DNA of 64,000 nt from Limnobacter sp. 130 (GTDB taxonomy: Bacteria > Pseudomonadota > Gammaproteobacteria > Burkholderiales > Burkholderiaceae_B), in contig NZ_LR732328.1 in the NCBI RefSeq assembly GCF_902506325.1, forward strand, positions 186,001-250,000, given 5' to 3'. This document shows, one piece after another, positions 7,766-15,669 of this stretch. The notes under the pieces were generated by a model. That model was not told where the DNA came from and ran no database searches. It saw only the letters and a program-made list of their open reading frames with translations. Position numbers and translations under genes: made by a program. Each line of letters opens with the position of its first letter. Positions within the stretch are counted from its first letter, which is position 1.

Positions 7766-8811
7766 TTCACCCACTCCCGGTATTCGCTCGGCGTTTTGCC
7801 GGTCAGTTTTTTAAATGCACGCGTGAAGTTGGCGCGGTCTTGGTAACCCACACGCTGGGCTATTTCATCCACGTTCAGCTTCGTGGTTTCAAGCAACAGG
7901 CAGGCATCACGTTGAATGACCTCGCCCAGTAAATCGCTGAAGTTTCGCCCTTCGTTTTGTAATTTACGCTTCAAGGTGCGTACCGACATGTGCAGGGTCT
8001 CGGCCATGTCTTCAAGTTGCGGGTAGCGGCCATCGCGGCACATCAACAGGTTTTTCACGCGCCCGCTTAAATTGTCGCCCAGGCCCAGGGCAATCAATTC
8101 CTGCTCGCATTGTTGAATCACCATTTGCGCGGTGGTGGCATTGGCGGTGGGCAAAGGCAGATCAAGCCATTTGGCGGGAATTCGAATTTGATTGCCTGCC
8201 GCATTGAAACGGCACTTGGGCAGGCTGCTGGCGTAACTCGCGTAATAGGGCGGTTCAGGCCAGTCAAACCACAGCTCGATACCACTTGCCTCGCTTTTGC
8301 TGCCCATGGGGTTGAACAGGCTTTCGAACAGGCGCCACACTTCAATTACAAAGTTTTCGATGGCGAATTTGCGCACGGGCTCAAGCGGCATGGCCTCGCG
8401 AACATGGCACACCAAAGTGCGTTCGTCTTCGCTGGTGTCAATGGTGTAGAAGGGCACTTTGGTGGGTAAAAACCGAATGCCCAACTCGATCGCTTCACGC
8501 AGGGTGGCGCAACTCATCAAACCAAAGCCGATCATGCCGGCTTTGGTCAGGCTGCTTTGCAAACCCATCTCGATGGCAATGTGTTCGCTTTGAAACAGCG
8601 CCAGCAAATTCATCACAATAATGCCGTGCTGTGCCGCGGCAATGCGGCTGTTGGGCACCTGTAACTGGGCAAGGGTCAGCCCGCTGTGTTCCAGAATTTG
8701 TTCAGCCGCGAAACCACGCTGCACCGCATAGTTCACGAAAAACAGCGGATAGGCTTGCGCCACCGTGGTTTGTTCCAGCAGCCTAAGCTGCGGAAGGTCT
8801 TTCAGTTCCAT
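7747..8811 (-). CDS. AraC-family transcriptional regulator
   Basis: Regulator of 354 residues. The N-terminal about 220 residues resemble the AraC ligand-binding-type domain of OruR/ArgR-like regulators (Arabinose_bd family). The C-terminal AraC/XylS DNA-binding domain (about 255-350) has two helix-turn-helix units, with LEDMAETLHMSVRTLKRKL and the signature DRANFTRAFKKLTGKTPSEY. It overlaps the 3' end of the convergent hydrolase gene by 19 bases. Its first codons overlap the end of the upstream DUF4149 gene by 10 bases, so the two are probably co-transcribed. Ligand and targets are unknown. Confidence 0.9.
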   Translation of the reverse strand: MELKDLPQLRLLEQTTVAQAYPLFFVNYAVQRGFAAEQILEHSGLTLAQLQVPNSRIAAAQHGIIVMNLLALFQSEHIAIEMGLQSSLTKAGMIGFGLMSCATLREAIELGIRFLPTKVPFYTIDTSEDERTLVCHVREAMPLEPVRKFAIENFVIEVWRLFESLFNPMGSKSEASGIELWFDWPEPPYYASYASSLPKCRFNAAGNQIRIPAKWLDLPLPTANATTAQMVIQQCEQELIALGLGDNLSGRVKNLLMCRDGRYPQLEDMAETLHMSVRTLKRKLQNEGRNFSDLLGEVIQRDACLLLETTKLNVDEIAQRVGYQDRANFTRAFKKLTGKTPSEYREWVNYVVKK

Positions 8812-9230
8812 GCCCAGTAAACCAGGGTGGCCGCTGCCACCAGCAGTTGTACGCTGTTAATGATCACGCTAAGCCGGTGCTTGCTGTTGAATTCAGCACC
8901 AGCGGCTTTGTCGCCAGCCAGTTCGCGGTCGCGCAACTCATTAATTTGCAGCATCAACACTTGCCGGGTGTACACACTGGCCAAACCCACCAAAGCCGAG
9001 GGGAACAACACCCAAAAGCCGCCACCCGAAAGCCCTGCAAAAATTGCACTGAGAAAGCCAAACACGATCACGTACAGGTAGTACCACGGGAACACGGCTC
9101 GAATGAATGGCCCAGCTTGTTCCATGGGCAGCTTTGTGAATACCAACGGGGCAAACAAGGCCGAGAACGCCAAAATACCGCCGAACAAACCACCCAAGGC
9201 CAGGGTTGTGAGCGCTTGAAACCATTCCAT
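8802..9230 (-). CDS. DUF4149 (TMEM205-like) membrane protein
   Basis: Integral inner-membrane protein of 142 residues with four predicted helices (about 8-30, 48-66, 70-88, 120-140). The N-terminal sequence GGLFGGILAFSALFAPLVF and the VFPWYYLYV segment are typical of DUF4149/TMEM205-like proteins. These are widespread in betaproteobacteria and have no known function. The ATG follows a plausible GGAGTACAAC ribosome-binding site. It is the first gene of a two-gene unit with the AraC-family regulator. Confidence 0.83.
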   Translation of the reverse strand: MEWFQALTTLALGGLFGGILAFSALFAPLVFTKLPMEQAGPFIRAVFPWYYLYVIVFGFLSAIFAGLSGGGFWVLFPSALVGLASVYTRQVLMLQINELRDRELAGDKAAGAEFNSKHRLSVIINSVQLLVAAATLVYWAWN

Positions 9231-9263
9231 GTTGTACTCCTCTGCTGCTAATTCAATTAGTGG

Positions 9264-9569
9264 TCAGTGCATGGCCTGCGCCACGAGTTTGACTCCAAAT
9301 GCAGAGCATACTTTGCTCACGGTCTCAAATCGCGGTGAGGCATTTTTTCGAAGCGCTTTGTAAAGCGCTTCGCGAGTAATTCCCGTGCACTTTGCAACAT
9401 CACTCATACCTTTTGCACGAGCGATATCGCCCAAGGCAGCGGCTAAAAGGGCGGGGTCATTGCTCTCAAGAATATCCGTCAAGTACGCGGCGATGGTCTC
9501 TGGGCTATCTAGGTGCTCAGCGATTGAGAAGTCGTCAAGCTCATCGAGTGTCAGTTTGATTTTTGTCAT
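9264..9569 (-). CDS. HigA-like addiction-module antidote (XRE type)
   Basis: Antitoxin-type DNA-binding protein of 101 residues. The C-terminal helix-turn-helix (about 50-97) contains MSDVAKCTGITREALYKALRKN and matches the addiction-module antidote family that pairs with HigB/RelE-like 'killer' proteins (TIGR02684/TIGR02683). The N terminus (MTKIKLTLDELDDFSIAEHL) is typical of those antidotes. The start codon overlaps the stop of the truncated toxin gene in an ATGA arrangement and has an AAGGAG site upstream. The reading frame is intact although its toxin is not. It probably still represses its own promoter through the palindrome at 9695-9712. Confidence 0.87.
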   Translation of the reverse strand: MTKIKLTLDELDDFSIAEHLDSPETIAAYLTDILESNDPALLAAALGDIARAKGMSDVAKCTGITREALYKALRKNASPRFETVSKVCSAFGVKLVAQAMH

Positions 9570-9682
9570 TTGAGAAACTCCTTATTCAATCGAAGTCGCC
9601 CAAGAATCGCGCCTTTCACAATTTTGTCTTCGAGTGATTCTAGCCAGTCTGTGAACGTGGGAAGACTTTTTAGTTTAAACAT
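9566..9682 (-). pseudogene. Internally deleted HigB-like toxin gene
   Basis: Short frame of 38 codons directly upstream of, and overlapping, the antidote gene. Its first about 31 residues (MFKLKSLPTFTDWLESLEDK, then a VKGAILGRLRLN segment) match the N terminus of the about 100-residue killer proteins of this family, which read DKxAKARILARIRR at that point. The catalytic beta-sheet and C-terminal half are missing, yet the stop codon still overlaps the antidote ATG and the AAGGAG site is kept. This is best explained by a deletion inside the gene rather than random decay. It should encode no active toxin. Confidence 0.8.
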
Positions 9683-9694
9683 CAGTTGAGTTAT

Positions 9695-9712
9695 TGTAAT
9701 CGATCGATTACA
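9695..9712. promoter_or_regulatory. Palindromic operator upstream of the HigBA-like remnant
   Basis: Perfect 18-bp palindrome TGTAATCGATCGATTACA, 12 bases upstream of the truncated toxin start. The position and symmetry fit autorepression by an XRE-type antidote. No test of binding is possible here. Confidence 0.65.
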
Positions 9713-9878
9713 TGCATGGAAGAGTCAAAAAGACCATTTTTGTAACTTTAAAAAGCAAACAGTTCATGAGCTTGGCCCAAATTGACTCCAAAGTCGTCAC
9801 TTTTCACACTCACGCCTGTTGCACCCAAGCCCCTACACTGCAACTCATCGAAAACCACTACAACACGAGACAGCACAC

Positions 9879-11432
9879 ATGGCCAGCTCAAAAAAAGAAG
9901 TACAAAATATTCTTGAAGTTGCAATCGTCGGCGCAGGCGTTTCAGGCTTGGGCATGGGTATTCAACTGCTGAAAGCAGGTGAAACCAATTTCAAGATTTT
10001 CGACAAAGGCCACGATGTGGGCGGCACCTGGCGCGACAACACGTATCCCGGTTGCGGTTGCGACGTAAAAAGCAGCCTTTACAGCTATTCCTTCGAGCCC
10101 TGGGCCGAGTGGAGCAACAGCTACGCCAAACAAGGCGAAATTTACAAATACCTGCGCCACTGCGCCACCAAGTACGGCGTGTACCCTCACATTCAATTCA
10201 ACACCAGCATCAGCGGTTCTGTGTTTGATGAAGAGGCTGGACTTTGGAATATCACCACAGCCGACGGCAAAACCATTCAGGCTCGCAATGTAGTCACCGC
10301 GGTTGGCCCGTTCAGTGCACCCAAGGTTGCGGAATTCAAAGGCGCTGAAAAGTTCAAAGGTAAAACCGTGCACACCGCTGCATGGGACCATTCTGTTGAA
10401 CTGGAAGGCAAACGTGTTGGCCTGATTGGTACTGGCGCCACAGCCGTGCAGGTTGGCCCAGCCATTGCAGACAAGGTGAAAAACCTGGTGGTGTTTCAGC
10501 GCACTGCCAACTGGATTATGCCGCGCCCCGACCGCAACATTGAAGAAGCGGAAAAAGCACTGAACCGCAAAACCCCGCTGAACATGAAAATGAATCGCTT
10601 GGGTGTTTACTGGTTCAATGAACTGACTGCGCCGTTTTTGATTTTGAAGTACGACATGTTCAAGGCCCAGCCTGAAAAAATGTCCAGCAGCTATTTGGCT
10701 CGCAAGGTGAAAGACCCCGAGTTGCGCAAGAAGCTGACCCCCACTTTCAAGTTCGGTTGCAAGCGTGTATTGGTGAGTTCCGATTGGTACCCCACCATGC
10801 AAAAAGAGCATGTGCATCTGGAAACCAACGCCATTGATTGCATCACTGAGAAAGGCATTCGCACAGCCGATGGTGTGGAGCATGAGCTCGACGTGATTAT
10901 TTATGCCACAGGCTACGAAGTACGCCACACTGGTTCGCCCATCGATACCAAAGGCATTGGCGGTGCAAGCCTGCACGAGAAGTGGAAAGACGGCTCAGAA
11001 GCCTACCAAGGCATTTCAACTGCTGGTTTTCCAAACCTGTATTTCCTGGTTGGCCCCTTCACCGGCCCCGGTCACACCTCGGTAATCGCTTACGCAGAGG
11101 CACAAATCGGCTATGTCATTCAAGCGATTAAACTGCGTCAAAAACGCAAGTTGAAAGCAATTGTCGTGAAGCCCGAGGTTGAAAAGAAGTTTGTGAACAC
11201 CATGGACTTCCGCAGCGACCACACTGTGTGGAAAAGTGGTTGCGCCAGTTGGTACCTAAGCCCCAATGGTCGCAACAACACGCTGTACCCCGGCTTGAAT
11301 GCCGAGTACCGCATGCGCGTTGCACGCTTTAACCCGGCTGAATATGTGCTCACAGGCAGCAATGGCAAAACCGTGAAGCCGAAGGTGACCGACCACCTGA
11401 GCACGGGTTTGATGGCGCTTAAAGTGGCCTGA
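9879..11432 (+). CDS. Flavin monooxygenase, Baeyer-Villiger type
   Basis: FAD- and NADPH-dependent monooxygenase of 517 residues, probably acting on ketones or related lipophilic substrates. An FAD-binding GAGVSG motif (18-23) is followed by GGTWRDNTYPG, the Baeyer-Villiger fingerprint FKGKTVHTAAWD (159-170, consensus FxGxxxHxxxW) and an NADPH-binding GTGATA (184-189). The C-terminal part has the IYATGYE motif of class B flavoproteins. I start at the ATG at 9879, because the upstream in-frame extension (TTG at 9819) is rich in His and Pro and precedes the Rossmann fold by an atypical length. It lies alone between two toxin-antitoxin loci. The substrate cannot be deduced. Confidence 0.9.
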   Translation: MASSKKEVQNILEVAIVGAGVSGLGMGIQLLKAGETNFKIFDKGHDVGGTWRDNTYPGCGCDVKSSLYSYSFEPWAEWSNSYAKQGEIYKYLRHCATKYGVYPHIQFNTSISGSVFDEEAGLWNITTADGKTIQARNVVTAVGPFSAPKVAEFKGAEKFKGKTVHTAAWDHSVELEGKRVGLIGTGATAVQVGPAIADKVKNLVVFQRTANWIMPRPDRNIEEAEKALNRKTPLNMKMNRLGVYWFNELTAPFLILKYDMFKAQPEKMSSSYLARKVKDPELRKKLTPTFKFGCKRVLVSSDWYPTMQKEHVHLETNAIDCITEKGIRTADGVEHELDVIIYATGYEVRHTGSPIDTKGIGGASLHEKWKDGSEAYQGISTAGFPNLYFLVGPFTGPGHTSVIAYAEAQIGYVIQAIKLRQKRKLKAIVVKPEVEKKFVNTMDFRSDHTVWKSGCASWYLSPNGRNNTLYPGLNAEYRMRVARFNPAEYVLTGSNGKTVKPKVTDHLSTGLMALKVA

Positions 11433-11443
11433 TGTAAACAGGA

Positions 11444-11791
11444 CTATTCGAACAGAATGGCCTCAAGGCGTGCCAGTACATCGTCGATGATGTACTGCGG
11501 CACGCTTTCTTTTTTGGACGCCTTGCGTGTGCGCCAGTCAAGTGACTTCAATTGATGGCAATACACCGCACCTTGGGTATCCGTTCCGCAACCCATCAAA
11601 GTGACCACTGTGCCGTAAGACCTGGCCGCAGCGGCTTGCCCCTGCGAAATCGGGCAGATCATGGCCAAGCCAAGTTGATTGAACGTTTTGCTGCTGATTA
11701 CCAAGCCAAAATGTGGACCTTTCATTTCATGCCCGCTGGCCGGGTCGAATTGCAGGTGAACAATGTCACCGCGGTTCGGGGTGTAGGTCAT
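11444..11791 (-). CDS. chpB: ChpB/MazF-family mRNA-interferase toxin
   Basis: Toxin of 115 residues of the PemK/MazF endoribonuclease fold. It has the N-terminal RGDIVHLQFDPASGHE block, the PHFGLVIS strand, PISQG and the C-terminal DDVLARLEAI helix seen in ChpB. Its start overlaps the antitoxin stop by ATGA, giving translational coupling with the antitoxin first. All family landmarks are present, so it appears functional, unlike three other toxin or effector genes in the window. Cleavage specificity cannot be read from sequence. Confidence 0.92.
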   Translation of the reverse strand: MTYTPNRGDIVHLQFDPASGHEMKGPHFGLVISSKTFNQLGLAMICPISQGQAAAARSYGTVVTLMGCGTDTQGAVYCHQLKSLDWRTRKASKKESVPQYIIDDVLARLEAILFE

Positions 11792-12036
11792 TTGTTTTGT
11801 TCCTCGCCCACATCGGGCAAGGTATCCCAGCCTTCAGCTTGTGGAAGTTCCGCTGGCATTTCAGCCAGCAAGTCAGCCAGCCGGTATTTGGGTTTTTGAG
11901 TCGCTTCAATAACCAGTTTTTTCCCACTAAGCACCAATTCCACTTGAGACCCTTCCGAGAGTTTGTTCTGTTCAATAAAGGTTTTGGGAATCGTCATCAC
12001 CAGCGATCCGCCTGCTTTACGTAAAGTTTGTCGCAT
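11788..12036 (-). CDS. chpS: ChpS/MazE-like antitoxin (SpoVT-AbrB fold)
   Basis: Antitoxin of 82 residues. The N-terminal swapped-hairpin DNA-binding domain (MRQTLRKAGGSLVMTIPKTF) and the segment LSEGSQVELVLSGKKLVI are typical of AbrB-fold antitoxins. The KYRLADLLAEMP segment corresponds to the ChpS/PemI toxin-binding start (YSLDELLAQ in E. coli ChpS). It is the first gene of the two-gene operon. A near-palindrome at 12065-12089 and a TATAAC-type -10 lie between it and the divergent acetolactate-synthase-like gene. Confidence 0.9.
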   Translation of the reverse strand: MRQTLRKAGGSLVMTIPKTFIEQNKLSEGSQVELVLSGKKLVIEATQKPKYRLADLLAEMPAELPQAEGWDTLPDVGEEQNK

Positions 12037-12064
12037 GGAAGTTCCTGCTCATGAAAGTTATATA

Positions 12065-12089
12065 AAAGTAGAACATAAAGTCCTACTTT
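12065..12089. promoter_or_regulatory. Operator candidate of the ChpS-ChpB operon
   Basis: AAAGTAGAAC, a 5-base spacer ATAAA, then GTCCTACTTT: 10-bp arms with one mismatch, 29-53 bases upstream of the antitoxin start. On the minus strand a TATAAC hexamer follows the repeat, so bound antitoxin would cover the promoter region. Confidence 0.6.
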
Positions 12090-12188
12090 AGTAAAACATC
12101 TTGAAAATCTATGCAGAATGGATAAAGGTATTGAAATTGAAATGTAACAGGCAGACACTGGTCGTTCCCCCAAAGAAGGAGAACGCCC

Positions 12189-13844
12189 ATGTCGACCCAA
12201 GGCACCAAAGCATCTGACTTATTCGTTCGGGCCCTGGAGGCCGAAGGTGTCAAGCACATTTTCGCAGTACCCGGCGAAGAAAATCTCGACATGGTTGAAA
12301 GCCTGCGAAACAGCAGCATCAAGCTGGTGCTAACCCGCCATGAGCAGGGTGCAGGTTTTATGGCCGCCACTTATGGCCGGTTAACTGGCCGTGCCGGTGT
12401 GTGCATGGCCACACTGGGGCCGGGCGCCACCAACTTCACCACCCCGGCAGCGTATGCACACTTGGGTGCGTTTCCGCTCATCATGATCACCGGGCAAAAG
12501 CCCATCAAAAAGTCCAAGCAGGGCCAGTTTCAAATCATTGATGTGGTCAATCTGTTCGATCCGATCTGCAAAATGAGCAAGCAGATAGTTCATGGCAACA
12601 CCATTCCCGCTTTGGTTCGCGAGGCATTCCGCATTGCCGAAGAAGAACGCCCCGGTGCTGTATTGCTTGAATTGCCTGAAGACATTGCCGCTGAGCCCAC
12701 CAGCGCACCGATTATTCCCCGCAGCGAAAGGCACTATGCCGTGGCCGACGACGTGGTGCTCAACGAAGCGGTGTCCATGATCCGTTCCGCCCGCATGCCC
12801 TTGGTGTTGCTGGGCGCGGGTGCAAACCGCAAGCAGGCACGCCTGGCCTTGCAGGAATTTATTGAAACCACGGGAATTCCTTTTTTCAGCACGCAAATGG
12901 GCAAGGGCGTAGTCGACGAAGGCTCACCCCATTTCTTGGGCACTGCTGCACTTTCTGATGGTGATTATTTGCATTGCGCCATTGAGCGGGCCGACCTCAT
13001 CATCAATGTGGGCCACGATGTCGTCGAGAAGCCACCGTTCTTCATGGCCGTTGGCGGAAAAAAAGTAATCCATGTGAATTACCGTTCAGCCAAAGTCGAT
13101 CAGGTGTATTTTCCGCAGTGCGAAGTGGTGGGCGATGTGGCCCGCTCGGTGCAAAAACTGACCCAGAAAATTGGCGGCAAAGTGGTGTGCGATTTGGCTT
13201 ACTTCAACCGCATTCGCGAAGAAGTTGAACTGCACATCAAAGAAGGCGCCGACGACGACCGCTTTCCGGTTATTCCCCAAAGGCTGGTGGCTGAAACCCG
13301 CCGTGCCATGGGCGCCAAAGACATCATTGCGCTGGACAACGGCATTTACAAACTGTGGTACGCCCGAAATTACAAAGCTTACGAGCCCAACACCGTGCTG
13401 CTGGACAACGCGCTGGCCACCATGGGTGCAGGCCTGCCGTCTGCCATGATGGCAGCCATACTGTATCCCGACAGGCGGGTGATGGCCATTTGTGGCGACG
13501 GCGGGTTCATGATGAATTCTCAAGAAATTGAAACTGCCGTACGCCTGAAGATGAATCTGGTCGTTACCATTTTGAACGACAGTTCTTACGGCATGATCCG
13601 CTGGAAGCAAGAGCACGCTGGCTTTGCCGATTGGGGGCTTGAATTCGGCAATCCCGACTTTGTGAAGTATGCCGAGGCCTATGGCGCAACAGGCCACCGT
13701 GTGGGCAGCGCAGCCGACCTGGTGCCCACCTTTGATCGGGCATTTCAGGCGGGCGGTGTGCACATTGTGGACGTTCCCGTGGACTACTCTGAAAACAAAC
13801 GCGTGCTGATCGATGAATTGGCCGCAAAGGTGTGTTTGATATGA
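12189..13844 (+). CDS. Acetolactate synthase large-subunit-like ThDP enzyme
   Basis: Thiamine-diphosphate enzyme of 551 residues with the three domains of the acetolactate synthase/pyruvate oxidase superfamily. The activating Glu52 lies in RHEQGAGFMAA. A central FAD/nucleotide-fold domain follows, and the ThDP motif starts at GDGGFMMN (GDG at 436-438) and ends near NDSSYG. No small regulatory subunit gene is adjacent, so a catabolic or side role is more likely than valine biosynthesis. The ATG has a strong AAGGAG site. The stop overlaps the start of an aldehyde dehydrogenase gene by ATGA, so the two enzymes probably act on the same compound: a 2-oxoacid-derived aldehyde would fit, but this is inference. 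Confidence 0.85.
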   Translation: MSTQGTKASDLFVRALEAEGVKHIFAVPGEENLDMVESLRNSSIKLVLTRHEQGAGFMAATYGRLTGRAGVCMATLGPGATNFTTPAAYAHLGAFPLIMITGQKPIKKSKQGQFQIIDVVNLFDPICKMSKQIVHGNTIPALVREAFRIAEEERPGAVLLELPEDIAAEPTSAPIIPRSERHYAVADDVVLNEAVSMIRSARMPLVLLGAGANRKQARLALQEFIETTGIPFFSTQMGKGVVDEGSPHFLGTAALSDGDYLHCAIERADLIINVGHDVVEKPPFFMAVGGKKVIHVNYRSAKVDQVYFPQCEVVGDVARSVQKLTQKIGGKVVCDLAYFNRIREEVELHIKEGADDDRFPVIPQRLVAETRRAMGAKDIIALDNGIYKLWYARNYKAYEPNTVLLDNALATMGAGLPSAMMAAILYPDRRVMAICGDGGFMMNSQEIETAVRLKMNLVVTILNDSSYGMIRWKQEHAGFADWGLEFGNPDFVKYAEAYGATGHRVGSAADLVPTFDRAFQAGGVHIVDVPVDYSENKRVLIDELAAKVCLI

Positions 13845-15241
13845 GCAACTCAGTGAACAACGCCACTTTGGAAGTGGTCAATCCCTTTGATTTGAAGCCG
13901 ATTGGCGAAGTGAAACTGGTCGATTGGCAAACCATTGATGGTTGGTTAAACACCGCCCACCAGCTGCACAAAACCCGCTCGGGCTGGTTGCCCGCCCACA
14001 AGCGCATCGCCATTCTGAAAAAAACAGCGCAGCTTATGCAAGGCCGGTTCGATGAACTGGCTTTTCAAATCGCCAACGAGGGCGGCAAGCCCCTGATGGA
14101 CGCCAAGGTGGAAGTAACCCGCGCCATTGATGGTGTCGAACTGTGCATCAAAGAGCTGGGCCACCTCACGGGCAGTGAAATTCCCATGGACCTGACCGCC
14201 GCTGGTTCTGGCCGCATGGCCTTCACCACCCGTGAACCCATTGGCCCTGTGGTGGCGGTATCGGCATTTAACCACCCCCTGAATTTGATTGTTCACCAAG
14301 TAGGCCCCGCAATTGCCACAGGCTGCCCTGTGCTGGTGAAGCCAGCCAGTGCCACCCCCTTAAGTTGCCAGGCCTTTGTGAGCATGCTGTATGAAGCGGG
14401 CCTGCCCGAGGAATGGTGCCGCTTTGCGCCCTGCAAAAGCGATGTTGCTGAACAAATGGTGACCGATCACCGCGTGGCGTTTTTCAGTTTCATCGGTTCT
14501 GGTGCTGTGGGGTGGCGGCTAAAAAGCAAATTGGCCCCTGGCACGCGCTGTGCGCTTGAGCACGGCGGTGTTGCTCCAGTCATTGTTGATGATTGCGCCG
14601 ATCTCGACGCCATGATCCCCGCGCTGGTCAAGGGCGGCTTTTATCATTCGGGGCAGGTGTGCGTCAGTGTGCAGCGCGTTTATGCGCCAGAAGACATGGC
14701 CACAGCCTTGGCGCAAGCCATTGCTGACAAGGCTTCCCGGCTAAAAGTAGGCAATGCAATTTTGGCCGACACCGAATGCGGCCCCTTGGTCAACCCGAAT
14801 GAAGTCAAGCGCGTTGAGCACTGGGTAAATGAAGCTGTAACAGGTGGTGCACAGGTGTTGTGTGGTGGCCAAAGGCTGGGTGACACAACTTATGCACCCA
14901 CCGTGCTTTTAAACCCGCCCCGCGATGCCAAAGTCAGTACCCAAGAAGTGTTTGGCCCCGTGGTGTGTGTTTACGGCACCGAATCGCTGGCCGATGCAAT
15001 TGAACAAGCCAACAGCTTGCCAGTTGCGTTTCAGGCGGCGGTGTTTACCCAGAAGTTAAAAGTGGCCATGCGCTGCGTGCGTGAAGTTGATGCCACCGCA
15101 GTCATGGTCAACGATCACACGGCGTTTCGCGTTGATTGGATGCCTTTTGCTGGGCGGCGGCAGTCGGGTTACGGGGTTGGCGGAATTGGCCCCACCATGC
15201 ACGACATGACGCAAGAAAAAATGGCGGTCATCAAGTTGTAA
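13841..15241 (+). CDS. NAD(P)-dependent aldehyde dehydrogenase
   Basis: Aldehyde dehydrogenase of 466 residues, oxidising an aldehyde to the acid. The NAD-binding fold includes PIGPVVAVSAFNHPLN and FIGSGAVGW. General-base Glu240 lies in EHGGVAPVIV (usually ELGG) and the nucleophile Cys274 in SGQVCVSVQ, 34 residues apart as in the superfamily. The C-terminal NDHTAFRVDWMPFAG segment recalls lactaldehyde/phosphonoacetaldehyde-type enzymes. I use the ATG at 13841, which overlaps the TGA of the ThDP-enzyme gene, rather than the TTG three codons earlier. Substrate unknown. Confidence 0.9.
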   Translation: MSNSVNNATLEVVNPFDLKPIGEVKLVDWQTIDGWLNTAHQLHKTRSGWLPAHKRIAILKKTAQLMQGRFDELAFQIANEGGKPLMDAKVEVTRAIDGVELCIKELGHLTGSEIPMDLTAAGSGRMAFTTREPIGPVVAVSAFNHPLNLIVHQVGPAIATGCPVLVKPASATPLSCQAFVSMLYEAGLPEEWCRFAPCKSDVAEQMVTDHRVAFFSFIGSGAVGWRLKSKLAPGTRCALEHGGVAPVIVDDCADLDAMIPALVKGGFYHSGQVCVSVQRVYAPEDMATALAQAIADKASRLKVGNAILADTECGPLVNPNEVKRVEHWVNEAVTGGAQVLCGGQRLGDTTYAPTVLLNPPRDAKVSTQEVFGPVVCVYGTESLADAIEQANSLPVAFQAAVFTQKLKVAMRCVREVDATAVMVNDHTAFRVDWMPFAGRRQSGYGVGGIGPTMHDMTQEKMAVIKL

Positions 15242-15264
15242 TTACAAAGTAAATTCAAAACACT

Positions 15265-15546
15265 ATGGCACTGAAAAAAATAAATCTGAGTGACGTCACC
15301 GTGCTGATCCGCACGCGCAGGCGTGAACTGGGGCTGACCCAGAAGCAGCTGGGTGAAAGGCTTGGCATTGATCAGCGCACGGTGTCGTCTCTGGAAAAAA
15401 ATCCGGGGTCGATCAGCGTGAACCGCCTGTTCGCCGTGCTCGATGCCTTGCAGGTCAGCATGTATTCCTCCACCGATCCCCGCGATGAAAGCAGCCTGGC
15501 CCGGCTTACCGTCGACCAGTTGTTTAGAAACGCAAAAATCGTCTGA
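15265..15546 (+). CDS. HipB-like XRE-family regulator
   Basis: DNA-binding protein of 93 residues with a single helix-turn-helix (about 13-70; RRRELGLTQKQLGERLGIDQ, then VSSLEKNPGSISVNRLF). This layout is that of HipB-type antitoxins, but no hipA kinase gene follows. Downstream are a hairpin and the RHS gene. It lies 23 bases after the aldehyde dehydrogenase and may be in the same transcript, acting as a local repressor. The alternative is an orphan antitoxin whose partner has been lost. Confidence 0.82.
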   Translation: MALKKINLSDVTVLIRTRRRELGLTQKQLGERLGIDQRTVSSLEKNPGSISVNRLFAVLDALQVSMYSSTDPRDESSLARLTVDQLFRNAKIV

Positions 15547-15561
15547 ACCGCATATTCTGAA

Positions 15562-15589
15562 AGCCGGGTGCTCACCCCATCACCCGGCT
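15562..15589. terminator. Hairpin between the XRE gene and the RHS gene
   Basis: Perfect 9-bp inverted repeat AGCCGGGTG (15562-15570) and CACCCGGCT (15581-15589) with a 10-base loop, 15 bases after the XRE stop. No T-run follows on either side, so termination would be weak or Rho-dependent. Confidence 0.45.
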
Positions 15590-15669
15590 ACCATCACCCA
15601 AACTGATTCAATTCGCTGAAATCCAGGCAGGCAAGTAACTTCGCACGGTTATTCGCCCGCGCTGCTTTC

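Noticed and set aside
9819-9878. N-terminal extension of the flavin monooxygenase from a TTG
   Set aside because: No ribosome-binding site, His/Pro-rich residues unlike the family; the ATG at 9879 gives the usual distance to the FAD motif.
9942-10976. Long antisense open frame (344 codons) opposite the flavin monooxygenase
   Set aside because: Cys/His/Gly-rich translation with no domain; the plus frame is a clear enzyme with all motifs.
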